This document shows positions 51,831 to 62,161 of a stretch of DNA of 64,000 bases, in pieces. The stretch is taken from the NCBI RefSeq assembly GCF_005577435.1, contig NZ_CP040396.1, forward strand, positions 1,546,501 through 1,610,500. Direction: 5' to 3'. Origin of the DNA: Paenibacillus algicola (GTDB lineage: Bacteria > Bacillota > Bacilli > Paenibacillales > Paenibacillaceae). Position 1 is the stretch's first letter. Each line of letters begins with the position of its first letter. The notes beneath the pieces were generated by a model. The model made no database searches. It was not told the DNA's origin and saw nothing but the letters and a program-made list of their open reading frames with translations. The translations under genes and the position numbers were made by a program.

Positions 51831-53009
51831 ATGAGTAACATTCAACGGAAACAGGGGCCTCTCACTGAGGTCGTGTATATTCACATTCCGTTTTGCACGA
51901 ATAAATGCTTTTACTGTGACTTTAATTCTTACGTTCTAAAGGACCAGCCGGTGATGGATTATTTACGGGCATTGGACAGAGAAATGGAAATGACGGTGAA
52001 GGCTCATCCGCCCGGCGTCATCAAAAGTATTTTTGTAGGGGGAGGCACACCGACCGTGCTGAAGCCGGATGAAATGGACTTTTTTTTGAAATCGGTGAAG
52101 AAGCATTTTCCGGAGTGGGACGAGCATATTGAATTTTCCATGGAAGCCAATCCCGGCACAACAGATCTTGAGAAGCTGTCGGTGATGCGGGAGGGCGGCG
52201 TGAACCGGGTAAGCTTCGGAGTGCAGGCGTTTCAAAATGAGCTGCTGAGCGGCATCGGCCGGATCCATAATACAGACGACGTCTATCGAAGCCTCGAAAA
52301 TGCACGGGCAGCGGGCTTTCACAATATGTCCATTGACCTGATGTTCGGCCTGCCGAATCAAACAGTAGAGATGCTCTCGGAAAGCGTGAGCAAGGCGCTT
52401 GCTCTAGGCCTGCCGCATTACTCCATTTACAGTCTGAAGGTGGAGGAGAATACGCTCTTTCATACCATGTACCAAAAAAATCAGCTGCCGCTTCCGGACG
52501 AGGAGGATGAGCTGAACATGTACCTGCTGCTCATGAACCGGATGGCTGAAGCCGGATACAAGCAATACGAAATTAGTAATTTTTCGAAACCGGGCTTTGA
52601 AAGCCGGCATAATATGGCGTATTGGCGAAATGAGGATTACTACGGCCTGGGTGCTGGAGCCCACGGTTACATCGGGCGCCGGCGTCACATTAATGTAAAG
52701 GGGGTAAACCCTTATATTGAGGCGGTGCAGCAAGGGCTGCCGTATCTGAGCACGCTGGATATTCCCCAGGAGGAGGCGATGGAGGACTTTCTGATGGTAG
52801 GCCTGCGTGTACTGGATGGAATTTCTGCAAGCCGGTTCCAGGAGCAGTTCGGTATGACCCTTGAAGAGGTGTTTGCGCGTCCGCTGAACAAGCTGGTTCA
52901 TGCAGGCTTGCTGGATAAGAGTCATGAAGGCTATAAGCTGAGTCACAAGGGGATTTTATTCGGAAACGATGTTTTTGGCGAATTTATCGGCAGTATAACC
53001 GGGAATTAA
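51831..53009 (+). CDS. hemW: Radical SAM heme chaperone HemW
   Basis: A 392-residue radical SAM protein. The iron-sulfur cluster motif is YIHIPFCTNKCFYCDFNS (CxxxCxxC). SAM-binding GGGTPTVL and the family segment VNRVSFGVQAFQNELLSGIGRIH follow. The C-terminal HemW region has YEISNFSKPGFESRHNMAYWRNEDYYGLGAGAH. HemW is related to the coproporphyrinogen III dehydrogenase HemN but inserts heme into target proteins instead of oxidising coproporphyrinogen. Start ATG 51831 follows GGGAGG. Confidence 0.94.
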   Translation: MSNIQRKQGPLTEVVYIHIPFCTNKCFYCDFNSYVLKDQPVMDYLRALDREMEMTVKAHPPGVIKSIFVGGGTPTVLKPDEMDFFLKSVKKHFPEWDEHIEFSMEANPGTTDLEKLSVMREGGVNRVSFGVQAFQNELLSGIGRIHNTDDVYRSLENARAAGFHNMSIDLMFGLPNQTVEMLSESVSKALALGLPHYSIYSLKVEENTLFHTMYQKNQLPLPDEEDELNMYLLLMNRMAEAGYKQYEISNFSKPGFESRHNMAYWRNEDYYGLGAGAHGYIGRRRHINVKGVNPYIEAVQQGLPYLSTLDIPQEEAMEDFLMVGLRVLDGISASRFQEQFGMTLEEVFARPLNKLVHAGLLDKSHEGYKLSHKGILFGNDVFGEFIGSITGN

Positions 53010-53086
53010 TCTATTGAACTTGTATACGTCCTGTTGTATATTTATTCATACATATATGACGGAGCGCGTAAAGGAGAGACGGTAGA

Positions 53087-53548
53087 ATGTCAGCCGTATG
53101 CAGAAAAGCCACATTAGAAGATGTGGAGCCGCTGTATCAGATGATTCAGGGTTACGCCGAGAGAGGCATCATGCTTCCCCGGTCGAGAAAAGTGCTGGAA
53201 CGACAAATTCATGAATTTGTAGTCGCTGAGTCACAGGGCCATGTGATCGGCTGCGGTTCATTATGCCAGCTGGGCAGCGATCTGGTCGAGATTCGTTCGC
53301 TAGGCATTTCCGAGGGCCACAAAGGTCAGGGGATCGGATCCATGCTTGTGGACCGGCTGATTGAAGAGGCTCGGGAACGCGAGCTTCCCAAGGTGATGGC
53401 GTTAACCTATGAGGTATCTTTTTTCCTGAAGAATGGATTTTCCATTGTTGATAAAGAAATTTTTCCTGAAAAGGTATGGACGGACTGCATCCATTGCAGC
53501 AAGCAGCATGCCTGTGACGAAATTGCAGTCTTGAAAGTACTGAATTAA
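53087..53548 (+). CDS. GNAT-family N-acetyltransferase (ArgA-like)
   Basis: A 153-residue acetyltransferase. The acetyl-CoA site is LGISEGHKGQGIGSMLVDRLIEEA (Q/RxxGxG/A), preceded by the catalytic beta-strand VEIRSLGI. The wording VCRKATLEDVEPLYQMIQGYAERGIMLPRS near the N-terminus and the C-terminal HCSKQHACDEIAVLKVL recall short N-acetylglutamate synthase-type GNATs. It stands alone between hemW and hrcA and ends before a hairpin. Substrate is not proven. Confidence 0.85.
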   Translation: MSAVCRKATLEDVEPLYQMIQGYAERGIMLPRSRKVLERQIHEFVVAESQGHVIGCGSLCQLGSDLVEIRSLGISEGHKGQGIGSMLVDRLIEEARERELPKVMALTYEVSFFLKNGFSIVDKEIFPEKVWTDCIHCSKQHACDEIAVLKVLN

Positions 53549-53589
53549 TGCAGCAAGTCATGTAAGGCTTCAGAGCAAGAATGCGGTGA

Positions 53590-53624
53590 GGGGCTGTTTG
53601 GAGACAAGGTCTCCAGGCAGCCCC
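53590..53624 (+). terminator. Hairpin after the acetyltransferase gene
   Basis: GGGGCTG-GGAGAC pairs with GTCTCC-GGCAGCCCC around an AAG loop. The tail is TTATCTCG, so it is a weak T run. Confidence 0.55.
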
Positions 53625-53688
53625 TTATCTCGTTCCAGAACGCCTCCGGCAGGGGGATAAAATAAGCATTTTGGATTGAGGATCTGAC

Positions 53689-53718
53689 TTGACAATGCTC
53701 CGGTTGGTTTGGTATTTT
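53689..53718 (+). promoter_or_regulatory. Promoter of the hrcA heat-shock operon
   Basis: TTGACA (53689-53694, perfect) and TATTTT (53713-53718) are 18 bases apart. Transcription would begin inside the CIRCE element that follows. Confidence 0.7.
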
Positions 53719-53729
53719 TGTTATATCGG

Positions 53730-53756
53730 TTAGCACTCGAAGCTGATGAGTGCTAA
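53730..53756 (+). promoter_or_regulatory. CIRCE operator
   Basis: TTAGCACTC-N9-GAGTGCTAA, a perfect match to the HrcA-binding inverted repeat, lies 38 bases before the hrcA start. HrcA should repress the whole operon, including the chaperonin gene, until heat stress. Confidence 0.96.
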
Positions 53757-53794
53757 CGACAAGATCAAGTCTCAGTCAGCAAGGAGGGAACATG

Positions 53795-54829
53795 ATGTTA
53801 ACAGATCGGCAGCGAATGATATTAAGCGCGATCGTCGATGACTATATCCGCTCGGCCGAGCCGGTTGGCTCCCGAAGCATTTCCAAGCGCGGTGACGTGG
53901 GCTACAGCCCGGCGACCATCCGCAATGAAATGGCTGATCTGGAGGAGCTTGGCTTTCTGGAGCAGCCCCATACCTCAGCAGGCCGCATTCCTTCGCATAA
54001 GGGCTACCGCTATTATGTGGATCATTTGACATCGTCGTTTTCACTCCAGCCTTCCGAGCTGAAGGTAATGAAAGCCTTTTTCGCTGAGAAGCTGAATGCT
54101 ATGGAGCAAATGATCCAGCATGCAGCGGGGATTTTGTCCCAAATGACGAACTACACTTCCATCCTGCTGGGACCGGAAGTTTTTCATACGTCTCTGCGCC
54201 ATTTCCAGCTGCTGCCGCTGAATGAGGATACCGCTGTCGCGATTATTGTGACCAGCACGGGCCATGTGGAGAACAAGACGGTTAGTATTCCGCCTGGCGT
54301 GTCCCTCTCGGATATGGAGCAGGTGGTGAATCTCTTGAACAGCAAGCTGTCTCACGTTCCGCTCTACAAGCTCAAGTCCCGGCTGTATACAGAAATTGGT
54401 CAGGAGATGCAGCGGCATATCGATCATTACGAAGAGCTCATGAAGATGCTGGACATTGCGCTGAGCAACGGAGAGCAGGAGCACAAGGTATATCTCAGCG
54501 GAACGACGAACATGCTGAGCCAGCCGGAATTCCGGGATGTAGACAAGGTGAGAACCATTTTTGAGCTGCTGGAGCAGACACCGACGCTCATGAAGATGAT
54601 GGCGCCGGCCTCCGGCGAGACGGGCCTCCAGGTTCGGATTGGCACAGAGAACAATCATGCAGCGTTCGAAAGCTGCAGCCTGATTACAGCAACCTATTCC
54701 GCTGACGGCAAGGCCATTGGCACGATCGGGATTTTGGGTCCGACCCGAATGGAATACGCCCGCGTGATGGGCATCTTGAATGTGTTGTCCGGGGATATGA
54801 CCCGGCTGTTAACCCATTGGTACAAGTAA
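53795..54829 (+). CDS. hrcA: Heat-inducible transcription repressor HrcA
   Basis: A 344-residue repressor that binds CIRCE and is kept active by GroEL in B. subtilis. The winged helix is in MLTDRQRMILSAIVDDYIRSAEPVGSRSISKR and YSPATIRNEMADLEELGFLEQPHTSAGRIPS. The C-terminal effector part contains GTIGILGPTRMEYARVMGIL. ATG 53795 has seven bases to GGAGG; the adjacent ATG 53792 is only four away. It opens the operon hrcA-chaperonin-grpE-dnaK-dnaJ and is autoregulated. Confidence 0.96.
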   Translation: MLTDRQRMILSAIVDDYIRSAEPVGSRSISKRGDVGYSPATIRNEMADLEELGFLEQPHTSAGRIPSHKGYRYYVDHLTSSFSLQPSELKVMKAFFAEKLNAMEQMIQHAAGILSQMTNYTSILLGPEVFHTSLRHFQLLPLNEDTAVAIIVTSTGHVENKTVSIPPGVSLSDMEQVVNLLNSKLSHVPLYKLKSRLYTEIGQEMQRHIDHYEELMKMLDIALSNGEQEHKVYLSGTTNMLSQPEFRDVDKVRTIFELLEQTPTLMKMMAPASGETGLQVRIGTENNHAAFESCSLITATYSADGKAIGTIGILGPTRMEYARVMGILNVLSGDMTRLLTHWYK

Positions 54830-54844
54830 GGGGAGTGTAACGCT

Positions 54845-56407
54845 GTGAGCCAAGCTAATCAGTCTCCCGGAGACGGTGATGACCGGCATTCGACGCTGAT
54901 GAACAACAGTAATGCAATCAGGGCTGTCACCTCCGCGGTGGAGGGGACCCTGGGCCCCAAGGGGCTTGATGTGATGCTGGTCGGGCCGCGCGGCGAAGTC
55001 GTTATAACGAACGATGGCGTGACTATACTGGATAAGATGGATGTGAGCCATCCGGCAGCCCGGCTGCTGATCCAGGTTGCAAGAGCCCAGCAGGAGAAGA
55101 TTGGCGACGGAACCACAACGGCTACCGTCCTGGCCGGCGCGCTGGTGCAGGAGGGGGTCGCCCGAATTATAAAGGGCGTTCCTGCCTCCAAAGTGGTAGA
55201 AGGCATCCGGCAGGGCATTGAGATGGCGCTGAAGCTGCTGTCTGAACGGATCCGCAGCATTGAAGGCCTGGAAGATCCGCTGCTTGCCCGGACCGTCTAT
55301 GTAGCTGGCCGAGAGCGGCAAGATATTGTTCGGCTCATTATGGAAGCTGCCCGTAAATCTGGAATGGAGCGTCTCCGCGATCCTTCCTATCATCTTGCAG
55401 ACGACATCACAGCGCTCGAGAATGCCGAGCATGAGGTGTTTGAAGGGATGCTGCTCCGGCAGAAGCCCCTGATGACAAGGGATCACCTCTCCTATAAGGA
55501 TGCGAAGGTGCTGGTGCTGATGGATGCACTGGAGCCGGACCAGCTGGATGAAGAGGTGATGACGACCGAAGCCGGCTTTGCCCGGTACATGGATCTGAAA
55601 CAGGTATTTGCCTCCGATCTGGAGCGTTTACGTGATATGTCTGTCAAGCTGATTGTGCTGGAGAAGGGCATTCATCCCGACGCAGAGCAGTTCTGCCTGG
55701 ACTATGGAATCATGGTCGTGCCGAGAGTATCCCGCGCTGACCTGAAGCAGGTATGCAGCATGACCGGTGCAGTTCCGATCCGCAGGGCTGCACTGCACAA
55801 GGAAGCGCAGATGCTGATGCCGGTGCTGGGCAGCACGCCTCTCGTCTCTTATGACGAATCTCTGGCGCGTGTCCGCATTCATGCCAATGCCGGGCAGAAC
55901 GGAAGCAAGGCGGTGACAGTGATTGTCGGTGCCAGCACCTCCGAGGTCGTCGGCGAAGCTGCGCGCATCGCCGGTGATGCGGCTTCCGCACTGCAGGCTG
56001 CTGTGCGCGGCGGTGTTCTGCCGGGCGGAGGGACAAGCGAGCTCGCGGTCTCTTATGAGCTGGAGCGCTGCCGCGAAACTCAGAAGGGGATGGAGGCATT
56101 CGGCATTGAGGCGGTCTCTGCGGCTTTGCGAAAGCCGATGTCCCAGATTCTCCTCAATGCAGGTTATAATCCGCTGGAGAAGATGGAGGAGGTAAGGGCC
56201 GCCCAGATCAACAGCGGATGTGATGCCATGGGAATGGATTGTGATACCGGAGCGGTCATTCATTATGAAGAGCTCGGTATTCTCGATCCTGCCCCGGTAA
56301 AGCTCCATGGCCTGCGCGCTGCTGGAGAAGTGGCGGCCGCCGTGCTGCGTATTCACCATGTGATTAAGATGCGGGATGCAGCAGGCAGTGATAACGAACC
56401 ATATTAG
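54845..56407 (+). CDS. TCP-1/thermosome-like (group III) chaperonin
   Basis: A 520-residue chaperonin that resembles archaeal thermosome subunits more than GroEL. The ATP-binding motifs are TLGPKG (35-40), TNDGVTIL (55-62), GDGTTT (87-92) and GGGTSE (394-399), and Asp378 fits the catalytic aspartate. Spacing in the apical domain leaves room for the helical protrusion (about residues 225-260, TTEAGFARYMDLKQVFASDLERLRDM) that acts as a built-in lid in group II chaperonins, and no groES is adjacent. Start GTG 54845 lies behind GGGGAGTG, 15 bases after hrcA. Known group III chaperonins, such as that of Carboxydothermus, are also encoded in the hsp70 operon. A 16- to 18-subunit folding ring is inferred. 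Confidence 0.88.
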   Translation: MSQANQSPGDGDDRHSTLMNNSNAIRAVTSAVEGTLGPKGLDVMLVGPRGEVVITNDGVTILDKMDVSHPAARLLIQVARAQQEKIGDGTTTATVLAGALVQEGVARIIKGVPASKVVEGIRQGIEMALKLLSERIRSIEGLEDPLLARTVYVAGRERQDIVRLIMEAARKSGMERLRDPSYHLADDITALENAEHEVFEGMLLRQKPLMTRDHLSYKDAKVLVLMDALEPDQLDEEVMTTEAGFARYMDLKQVFASDLERLRDMSVKLIVLEKGIHPDAEQFCLDYGIMVVPRVSRADLKQVCSMTGAVPIRRAALHKEAQMLMPVLGSTPLVSYDESLARVRIHANAGQNGSKAVTVIVGASTSEVVGEAARIAGDAASALQAAVRGGVLPGGGTSELAVSYELERCRETQKGMEAFGIEAVSAALRKPMSQILLNAGYNPLEKMEEVRAAQINSGCDAMGMDCDTGAVIHYEELGILDPAPVKLHGLRAAGEVAAAVLRIHHVIKMRDAAGSDNEPY

Positions 56408-56440
56408 CAATGTGAATATAATAAGGAGGTGGAGTTCATC

Positions 56441-57037
56441 TTGAATAAGGATCAGGAAATAAACGTTCAAGAAGAAACCATGCAGGAAGAGCCTGCCCAG
56501 CAGGGAGACACATTACATGCGGAAGCTCAAGAGGGCGCAGAGCCGCAGGTAGAACAGGCTGGGGCAGAAGAGGCGAAGGACCCTCGGCAGCAGGAAATCG
56601 AGCAGCTGAAGGCCGAGCTGTCAGAGCAGCAGCAGCGGGTGCTTCGTACCCAAGCGGATTTTGACAACTTCCGCAGAAGAACCCAGAAGGAGAAGGAGGA
56701 GCTGGCCAAATATGCTTCCTCCAAGCTGATTACAGAGCTGCTGCCGGTCATTGACAACTTCGAGCGGGCGATGGCGGCTTCCACGGTCGATCCGGAATCG
56801 GATTCTCTGGTTAAGGGCGTCAATATGATTTTCCGCCAGCTGGAGGGCATTCTGAATGCAGAAGGACTGCAGCCGATGAACAGTGTCGGACAGCCATTTA
56901 ATCCTGAATTCCATCAAGCGATTATGCAGGTGGAGAGCGAGGAGCATGAAGAGGGTGTCGTTGTCGAAGAGATTCAAAAGGGTTACATGCTGAAAGACAA
57001 GGTGCTCCGCCCGGCGATGGTTAAGGTCAGCGGCTAG
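56441..57037 (+). CDS. grpE: Nucleotide exchange factor GrpE
   Basis: A 198-residue co-chaperone that releases ADP from DnaK. The N-terminal 55 residues are Glu/Gln/Ala-rich and disordered. The long dimerising coiled coil runs through IEQLKAELSEQQQRVLRTQADFDNFRRRTQKEKEEL. The C-terminal beta domain includes INVGQPF-like SVGQPFNPEFHQAIMQVESEEHEEGVVVEEIQKGYMLKDKVLRPAMVKV. TTG 56441 is preferred to GTG 56429, which overlaps AAGGAGG. It is 33 bases from the chaperonin gene. Confidence 0.95.
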   Translation: MNKDQEINVQEETMQEEPAQQGDTLHAEAQEGAEPQVEQAGAEEAKDPRQQEIEQLKAELSEQQQRVLRTQADFDNFRRRTQKEKEELAKYASSKLITELLPVIDNFERAMAASTVDPESDSLVKGVNMIFRQLEGILNAEGLQPMNSVGQPFNPEFHQAIMQVESEEHEEGVVVEEIQKGYMLKDKVLRPAMVKVSG

Positions 57038-58975
<1,938 letters not shown>

Positions 58976-58997
58976 GCTGGATCAATTGAGTCTATTG

Positions 58998-59034
58998 GGA
59001 AAGTCAAAGCGCGAGTCCCGCACTTTGACTTTCC
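58998..59034 (+). repeat. Inverted repeat between dnaK and dnaJ
   Basis: GGAAAGTCAAAG and CTTTGACTTTCC form a perfect 12-bp stem that can be extended by GCG/CGC inside the loop. It lies 22 bases after dnaK. There is no long T run, so it may be an mRNA processing or partial-termination site that lowers dnaJ relative to dnaK. Confidence 0.7.
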
Positions 59035-59073
59035 TTATGTCCAGCAGTACAAACCGTGAGTGGGGGTGGAACC

Positions 59074-60192
59074 GTGGCTGAAAAGCGAGATTATTACGAG
59101 GTGCTTGGCGTTGGGAAGGATGCCTCGGAGGATGAAATCAAGAAAGCGTACCGGAAGCTGGCGCGCCAGTACCATCCGGACGTGAACAAGGCAGATGACG
59201 CCGAGACCAAATTCAAGGAAGTTAAAGAAGCGTATGACGTGCTGAGCAATGATCAGCATCGCGCACGCTATGACCAATACGGCCATATCGATCCGAACCA
59301 GGGAATGGGCGGGGGCGGCTTCTCCGGCGACTTTGGCGGCTTCGGAGATATATTCGATATGTTCTTCGGCGGTAACGGCCGTCGTGATCCCAATGCTCCG
59401 CAGCGGGGGAATGATCTTCAATATACGATGACGGTTGAATTCAAGGAAGCGGTGTTTGGTAAAGAAAGCGACATTACCATTCCGCGTACCGAGTCCTGTG
59501 ATACCTGTCATGGCTCCGGCGCGAAGCCGGGTACGAAGCCGCAGACCTGCGGCGTGTGTCATGGCTCGGGTCAGCAGGAGGTGGTTCAGAATACGCCGTT
59601 CGGGCGGATGGTGAACCGCCGTGCCTGCTCGAACTGTAGCGGCAGCGGCCAGATCATCAAGGAAAAATGCAGCACCTGCAGCGGCAGCGGCAAGCTGAAG
59701 AAGCAGCGCAAGATTCACGTGCGTATTCCGGCCGGTGTAGATGATGGCGCTCAGCTGCGGATGAGCGGTGAAGGGGAGGGCGGTTTGCGCGGCGGACCTG
59801 CCGGAGACCTGTACATCGTAATCCGCGTCAAGCCGCATGATTTCTTCGAGCGTGAGGGCGACGACATCTACTGCGAGATTCCGCTCACCTTTGCGCAGGC
59901 GGCACTGGGAGACGAGATGGAAATTCCTACCTTAACGGAAAAGGTCAAGCTGAAAATTCCAGCCGGAACCCAGACCGGCACGTATTTCCGCCTGAAGGGC
60001 AAGGGAGTTCCGCGTTTGCGCGGCATGGGCCAGGGCGATCAGCATGTCAAGGTCGTGGTCGTAACGCCAAGCAAGCTCAGTGACGACCAGAAGGAGCTGC
60101 TGCGTCAATTTGCTTCGCTTGACGGGGAGCAGACCCATGAGCATGAGCAGTCTTTTTTTGACCGTGTGAAGAGAGCGTTTAGAGGGGACTAA
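59074..60192 (+). CDS. dnaJ: Co-chaperone DnaJ (Hsp40)
   Basis: A 372-residue class A J-protein. The J domain (1-70) has [20 protein letters not shown] and the HPD triad in [11 protein letters not shown] Gly/Phe-rich linker follows ([24 protein letters not shown]). Four zinc repeats of the CxxCxGxG type are present ([32 protein letters not shown]), then the peptide-binding beta domain. GTG 59074 follows GGGGGTGG. It stimulates DnaK ATPase and delivers substrate. It is the last gene of the heat-shock operon. Confidence 0.97.
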   Translation: MAEKRDYYEVLGVGKDASEDEIKKAYRKLARQYHPDVNKADDAETKFKEVKEAYDVLSNDQHRARYDQYGHIDPNQGMGGGGFSGDFGGFGDIFDMFFGGNGRRDPNAPQRGNDLQYTMTVEFKEAVFGKESDITIPRTESCDTCHGSGAKPGTKPQTCGVCHGSGQQEVVQNTPFGRMVNRRACSNCSGSGQIIKEKCSTCSGSGKLKKQRKIHVRIPAGVDDGAQLRMSGEGEGGLRGGPAGDLYIVIRVKPHDFFEREGDDIYCEIPLTFAQAALGDEMEIPTLTEKVKLKIPAGTQTGTYFRLKGKGVPRLRGMGQGDQHVKVVVVTPSKLSDDQKELLRQFASLDGEQTHEHEQSFFDRVKRAFRGD

Positions 60193-60243
60193 GGCCATTT
60201 AGTGGCCGGGATGGAAGTCAAAGTCCTATCATTGATTCTTGAG

Positions 60244-60288
60244 AAGAGCCGTTTCCAAGGCAGCCTGGCTGCAGGGAACGGCTCTTTT
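60244..60288 (+). terminator. Terminator of the heat-shock operon
   Basis: AAGAGCCGTTTCC pairs with GGGAACGGCTCTT and ends in a T run, 51 bases after the dnaJ stop. Confidence 0.8.
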
Positions 60289-60390
60289 GGTGCTGAACAA
60301 GGGAGAGAAATGCTCTTCCTCATCGAATAATTGAAGACCCGTTTACACAATCTAGAAAGGAACAATCATAGAACAAGCAGGTGAATACTC

Positions 60391-60762
60391 ATGGCTGAAA
60401 AAAACATTCTGGCGTACTTTAATACCCCGGAACAGGCCCAAGGAGCCGCGGCGAAGCTGCACGCTCTGCGTGTCGCTGATCTGTCAATCGACCGGTTCAG
60501 CACAGAGCCCGGTGAAGAGATGGGCGGCATGACGAATGCGATCGGCGGCGGGCTGTCCGGCCTGAACGCGTATACCCCGGATGCGGCACTGAGCAATTTG
60601 TCTGCCGGCATCCTGGGTGCAGCAGGACCTTCCGAGAGCGGCATGAGCGCCGGCGAGCAGGATGGGCTTCGCGGCCGGGATATTTTACTTACAGTTGTGG
60701 TCGATGAGGGCGTCCATCATCAGGCACTCAAAATCGTTGAGGATGCCGGCGGCTACGTATAG
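60391..60762 (+). CDS. Small uncharacterised protein with alpha/beta ends and Gly-rich centre
   Basis: A 123-residue protein I do not recognise with certainty. The N-terminus (ILAYFNTPEQAQGAAAKLHALRVADLSIDRFS) and the C-terminus (DILLTVVVDEGVHHQALKIVEDAGGYV) each look like half of a ferredoxin-like beta-alpha-beta fold. This resembles general-stress proteins in which two such halves frame a variable loop. The middle is Gly/Ala/Ser-rich and probably flexible. It has no signal peptide. It follows the heat-shock operon after a terminator and is close to another small gene. A stress role is a guess from context. Confidence 0.6.
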   Translation: MAEKNILAYFNTPEQAQGAAAKLHALRVADLSIDRFSTEPGEEMGGMTNAIGGGLSGLNAYTPDAALSNLSAGILGAAGPSESGMSAGEQDGLRGRDILLTVVVDEGVHHQALKIVEDAGGYV

Positions 60763-60825
60763 CTGCGGAAAGCTGCTGTGGATCACCAAGAATCACACTT
60801 ATATTCCAGGCACAGGAGGCATGGC

Positions 60826-61026
60826 ATGATGAGAAGGGTCAAGCTGGGAAGAATCGCAGACCAGACACAGAAGAGAATTGCATTGCAATCGGCAAAATAT
60901 GAGGATGTAGAGTTTTCGGCGCTGGAAGCGGACCGGGATGATGTGGAAGCGATTCGTCGAAGTGAGGCAGCAGACAAACGCCAGGTTAAAGAAATGTTTG
61001 ATCATCACGAGCACGGCTTGAAGTAA
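60826..61026 (+). CDS. Small charged protein of 66 residues
   Basis: I do not recognise this protein. It starts at ATG 60826 (a second ATG follows at once), about seven bases after AGGAGG; the frame is open upstream to 60778 but without a ribosome binding site. It is rich in Arg, Asp, Glu and Lys, with a long predicted helix (KRIALQSAKYEDVEFSALEADRDDVEAIRR) and ends in HHEHGLK. No membrane segment. It lies 63 bases after the preceding small gene and is closed by a terminator. Confidence 0.6.
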   Translation: MMRRVKLGRIADQTQKRIALQSAKYEDVEFSALEADRDDVEAIRRSEAADKRQVKEMFDHHEHGLK

Positions 61027-61050
61027 AGCAACACATTGTCTTCGACAGCA

Positions 61051-61080
61051 AGAGGCTGTTCCTGGCGGAGCAGCCTTTTG
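61051..61080 (+). terminator. Terminator after the small charged protein gene
   Basis: AGAGGCTG and CAGCCTTTT form a stem with a T-rich end. Confidence 0.6.
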
Positions 61081-61184
61081 CTGTTGCTGCTTATGGATTC
61101 ATGCGGGTAAAGCTGCCTTTGTGCACAGGGTCCTTCATATAGTACAATATAATTTATGTAAATATGAGGAGGACTCTGTTAAAT

Positions 61185-62159
61185 ATGCTGTGGCACGAAT
61201 TGACTATACATACCACGGAGCAGGCCGTGGAGATGATTTCGAATTTTATGCATGAAGCGGGAGCGGGAGGGGTCTCGATTGAAGAGTCTGCCGTTACCAA
61301 ACGCAAGCGGGATACCACCTTTGGGCAATGGTATGATGAGGTCATTCCGTTTAATAATATCCCGGAAGGACAAGCTGTGATTAAAGGGTATTTCTCACAG
61401 GACGTCAGTCTGGAAACGGTTCAGCAGGAGCTGGAGCCGCGGATCCATGAGCTGGCGCAGTTCGGTATTGATGCCGGGCCGGCGGCCTTTGAACACCGGA
61501 GCGTCCATGAGGATGAATGGGCTACAGCCTGGAAGCAGTATTTCAAGCCCATCGCTGTGTCAGAGCGCCTGGTGATCAAGCCCACTTGGGAAGAGTATAC
61601 GCCAGCCCTGCAGGAGCGCATTATTGAGCTGGATCCCGGCATGGCCTTTGGAACGGGAGCGCATCCGACCACCGCACTGTGCCTGCGTACACTGGAGCAG
61701 GTCATTCAAGGCGGAGAATCCGTCATCGACGTGGGCACTGGCTCCGGAATTCTGGCAATCGGTGCTGTGCATTTGGGCGCCAGGAACGTCCTGGCCCTGG
61801 ATCTGGATCCTGTTGCGGTATCCAGCGCGAAGGAGAATTCGCAGCTGAACAAAATGCACGACCAGATTACGGTCGTGGAAAGCGATCTGCTCTCTGTACT
61901 TCAGCGCAGCGAAATGGCAGAGGGCTTTGCGGTAAAGCCTCCGGTGGAGGTTGTGGTTGCGAACATTTTGGCAGAGGTGATTCTGTTATTCGTGGACGAT
62001 GTCTACGCAGCACTGAAGCCGGGCGGGATCTACATCGCCTCCGGAATTTACAAGAACAAGGTTGAAATTGTAGAGAAAGCGCTGATTCAGGCCGGGTTTG
62101 ACATTGCGGATATGAACCGCGAGGATGACTGGGTTGCGTTCGTAGCGAGGAAGAGGTAG
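61185..62159 (+). CDS. prmA: Ribosomal protein L11 methyltransferase
   Basis: A 324-residue SAM-dependent enzyme that trimethylates ribosomal protein uL11. The N-terminal substrate domain begins LWHELTIHTTEQAVEMISNFM. The catalytic domain has IELDPGMAFGTGAHPTTALCL, VIDVGTGSGILAIGAVHLGA, ALDLDPVAV and VVANILAEVI. ATG 61185 has AGGAGGAC about a dozen bases upstream, and an in-frame start at 61164 overlaps this site. prmA after dnaJ and before rsmE is the order in Bacilli. Confidence 0.96.
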   Translation: MLWHELTIHTTEQAVEMISNFMHEAGAGGVSIEESAVTKRKRDTTFGQWYDEVIPFNNIPEGQAVIKGYFSQDVSLETVQQELEPRIHELAQFGIDAGPAAFEHRSVHEDEWATAWKQYFKPIAVSERLVIKPTWEEYTPALQERIIELDPGMAFGTGAHPTTALCLRTLEQVIQGGESVIDVGTGSGILAIGAVHLGARNVLALDLDPVAVSSAKENSQLNKMHDQITVVESDLLSVLQRSEMAEGFAVKPPVEVVVANILAEVILLFVDDVYAALKPGGIYIASGIYKNKVEIVEKALIQAGFDIADMNREDDWVAFVARKR

Positions 62160-62161
62160 CG

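Noticed and set aside
54845..56407. Annotation of the chaperonin as GroEL (group I)
   Set aside because: No groES is adjacent, the N-terminal motif order and the apical spacing match thermosome-type proteins, and the GroEL C-terminal Gly-Gly-Met tail is absent.
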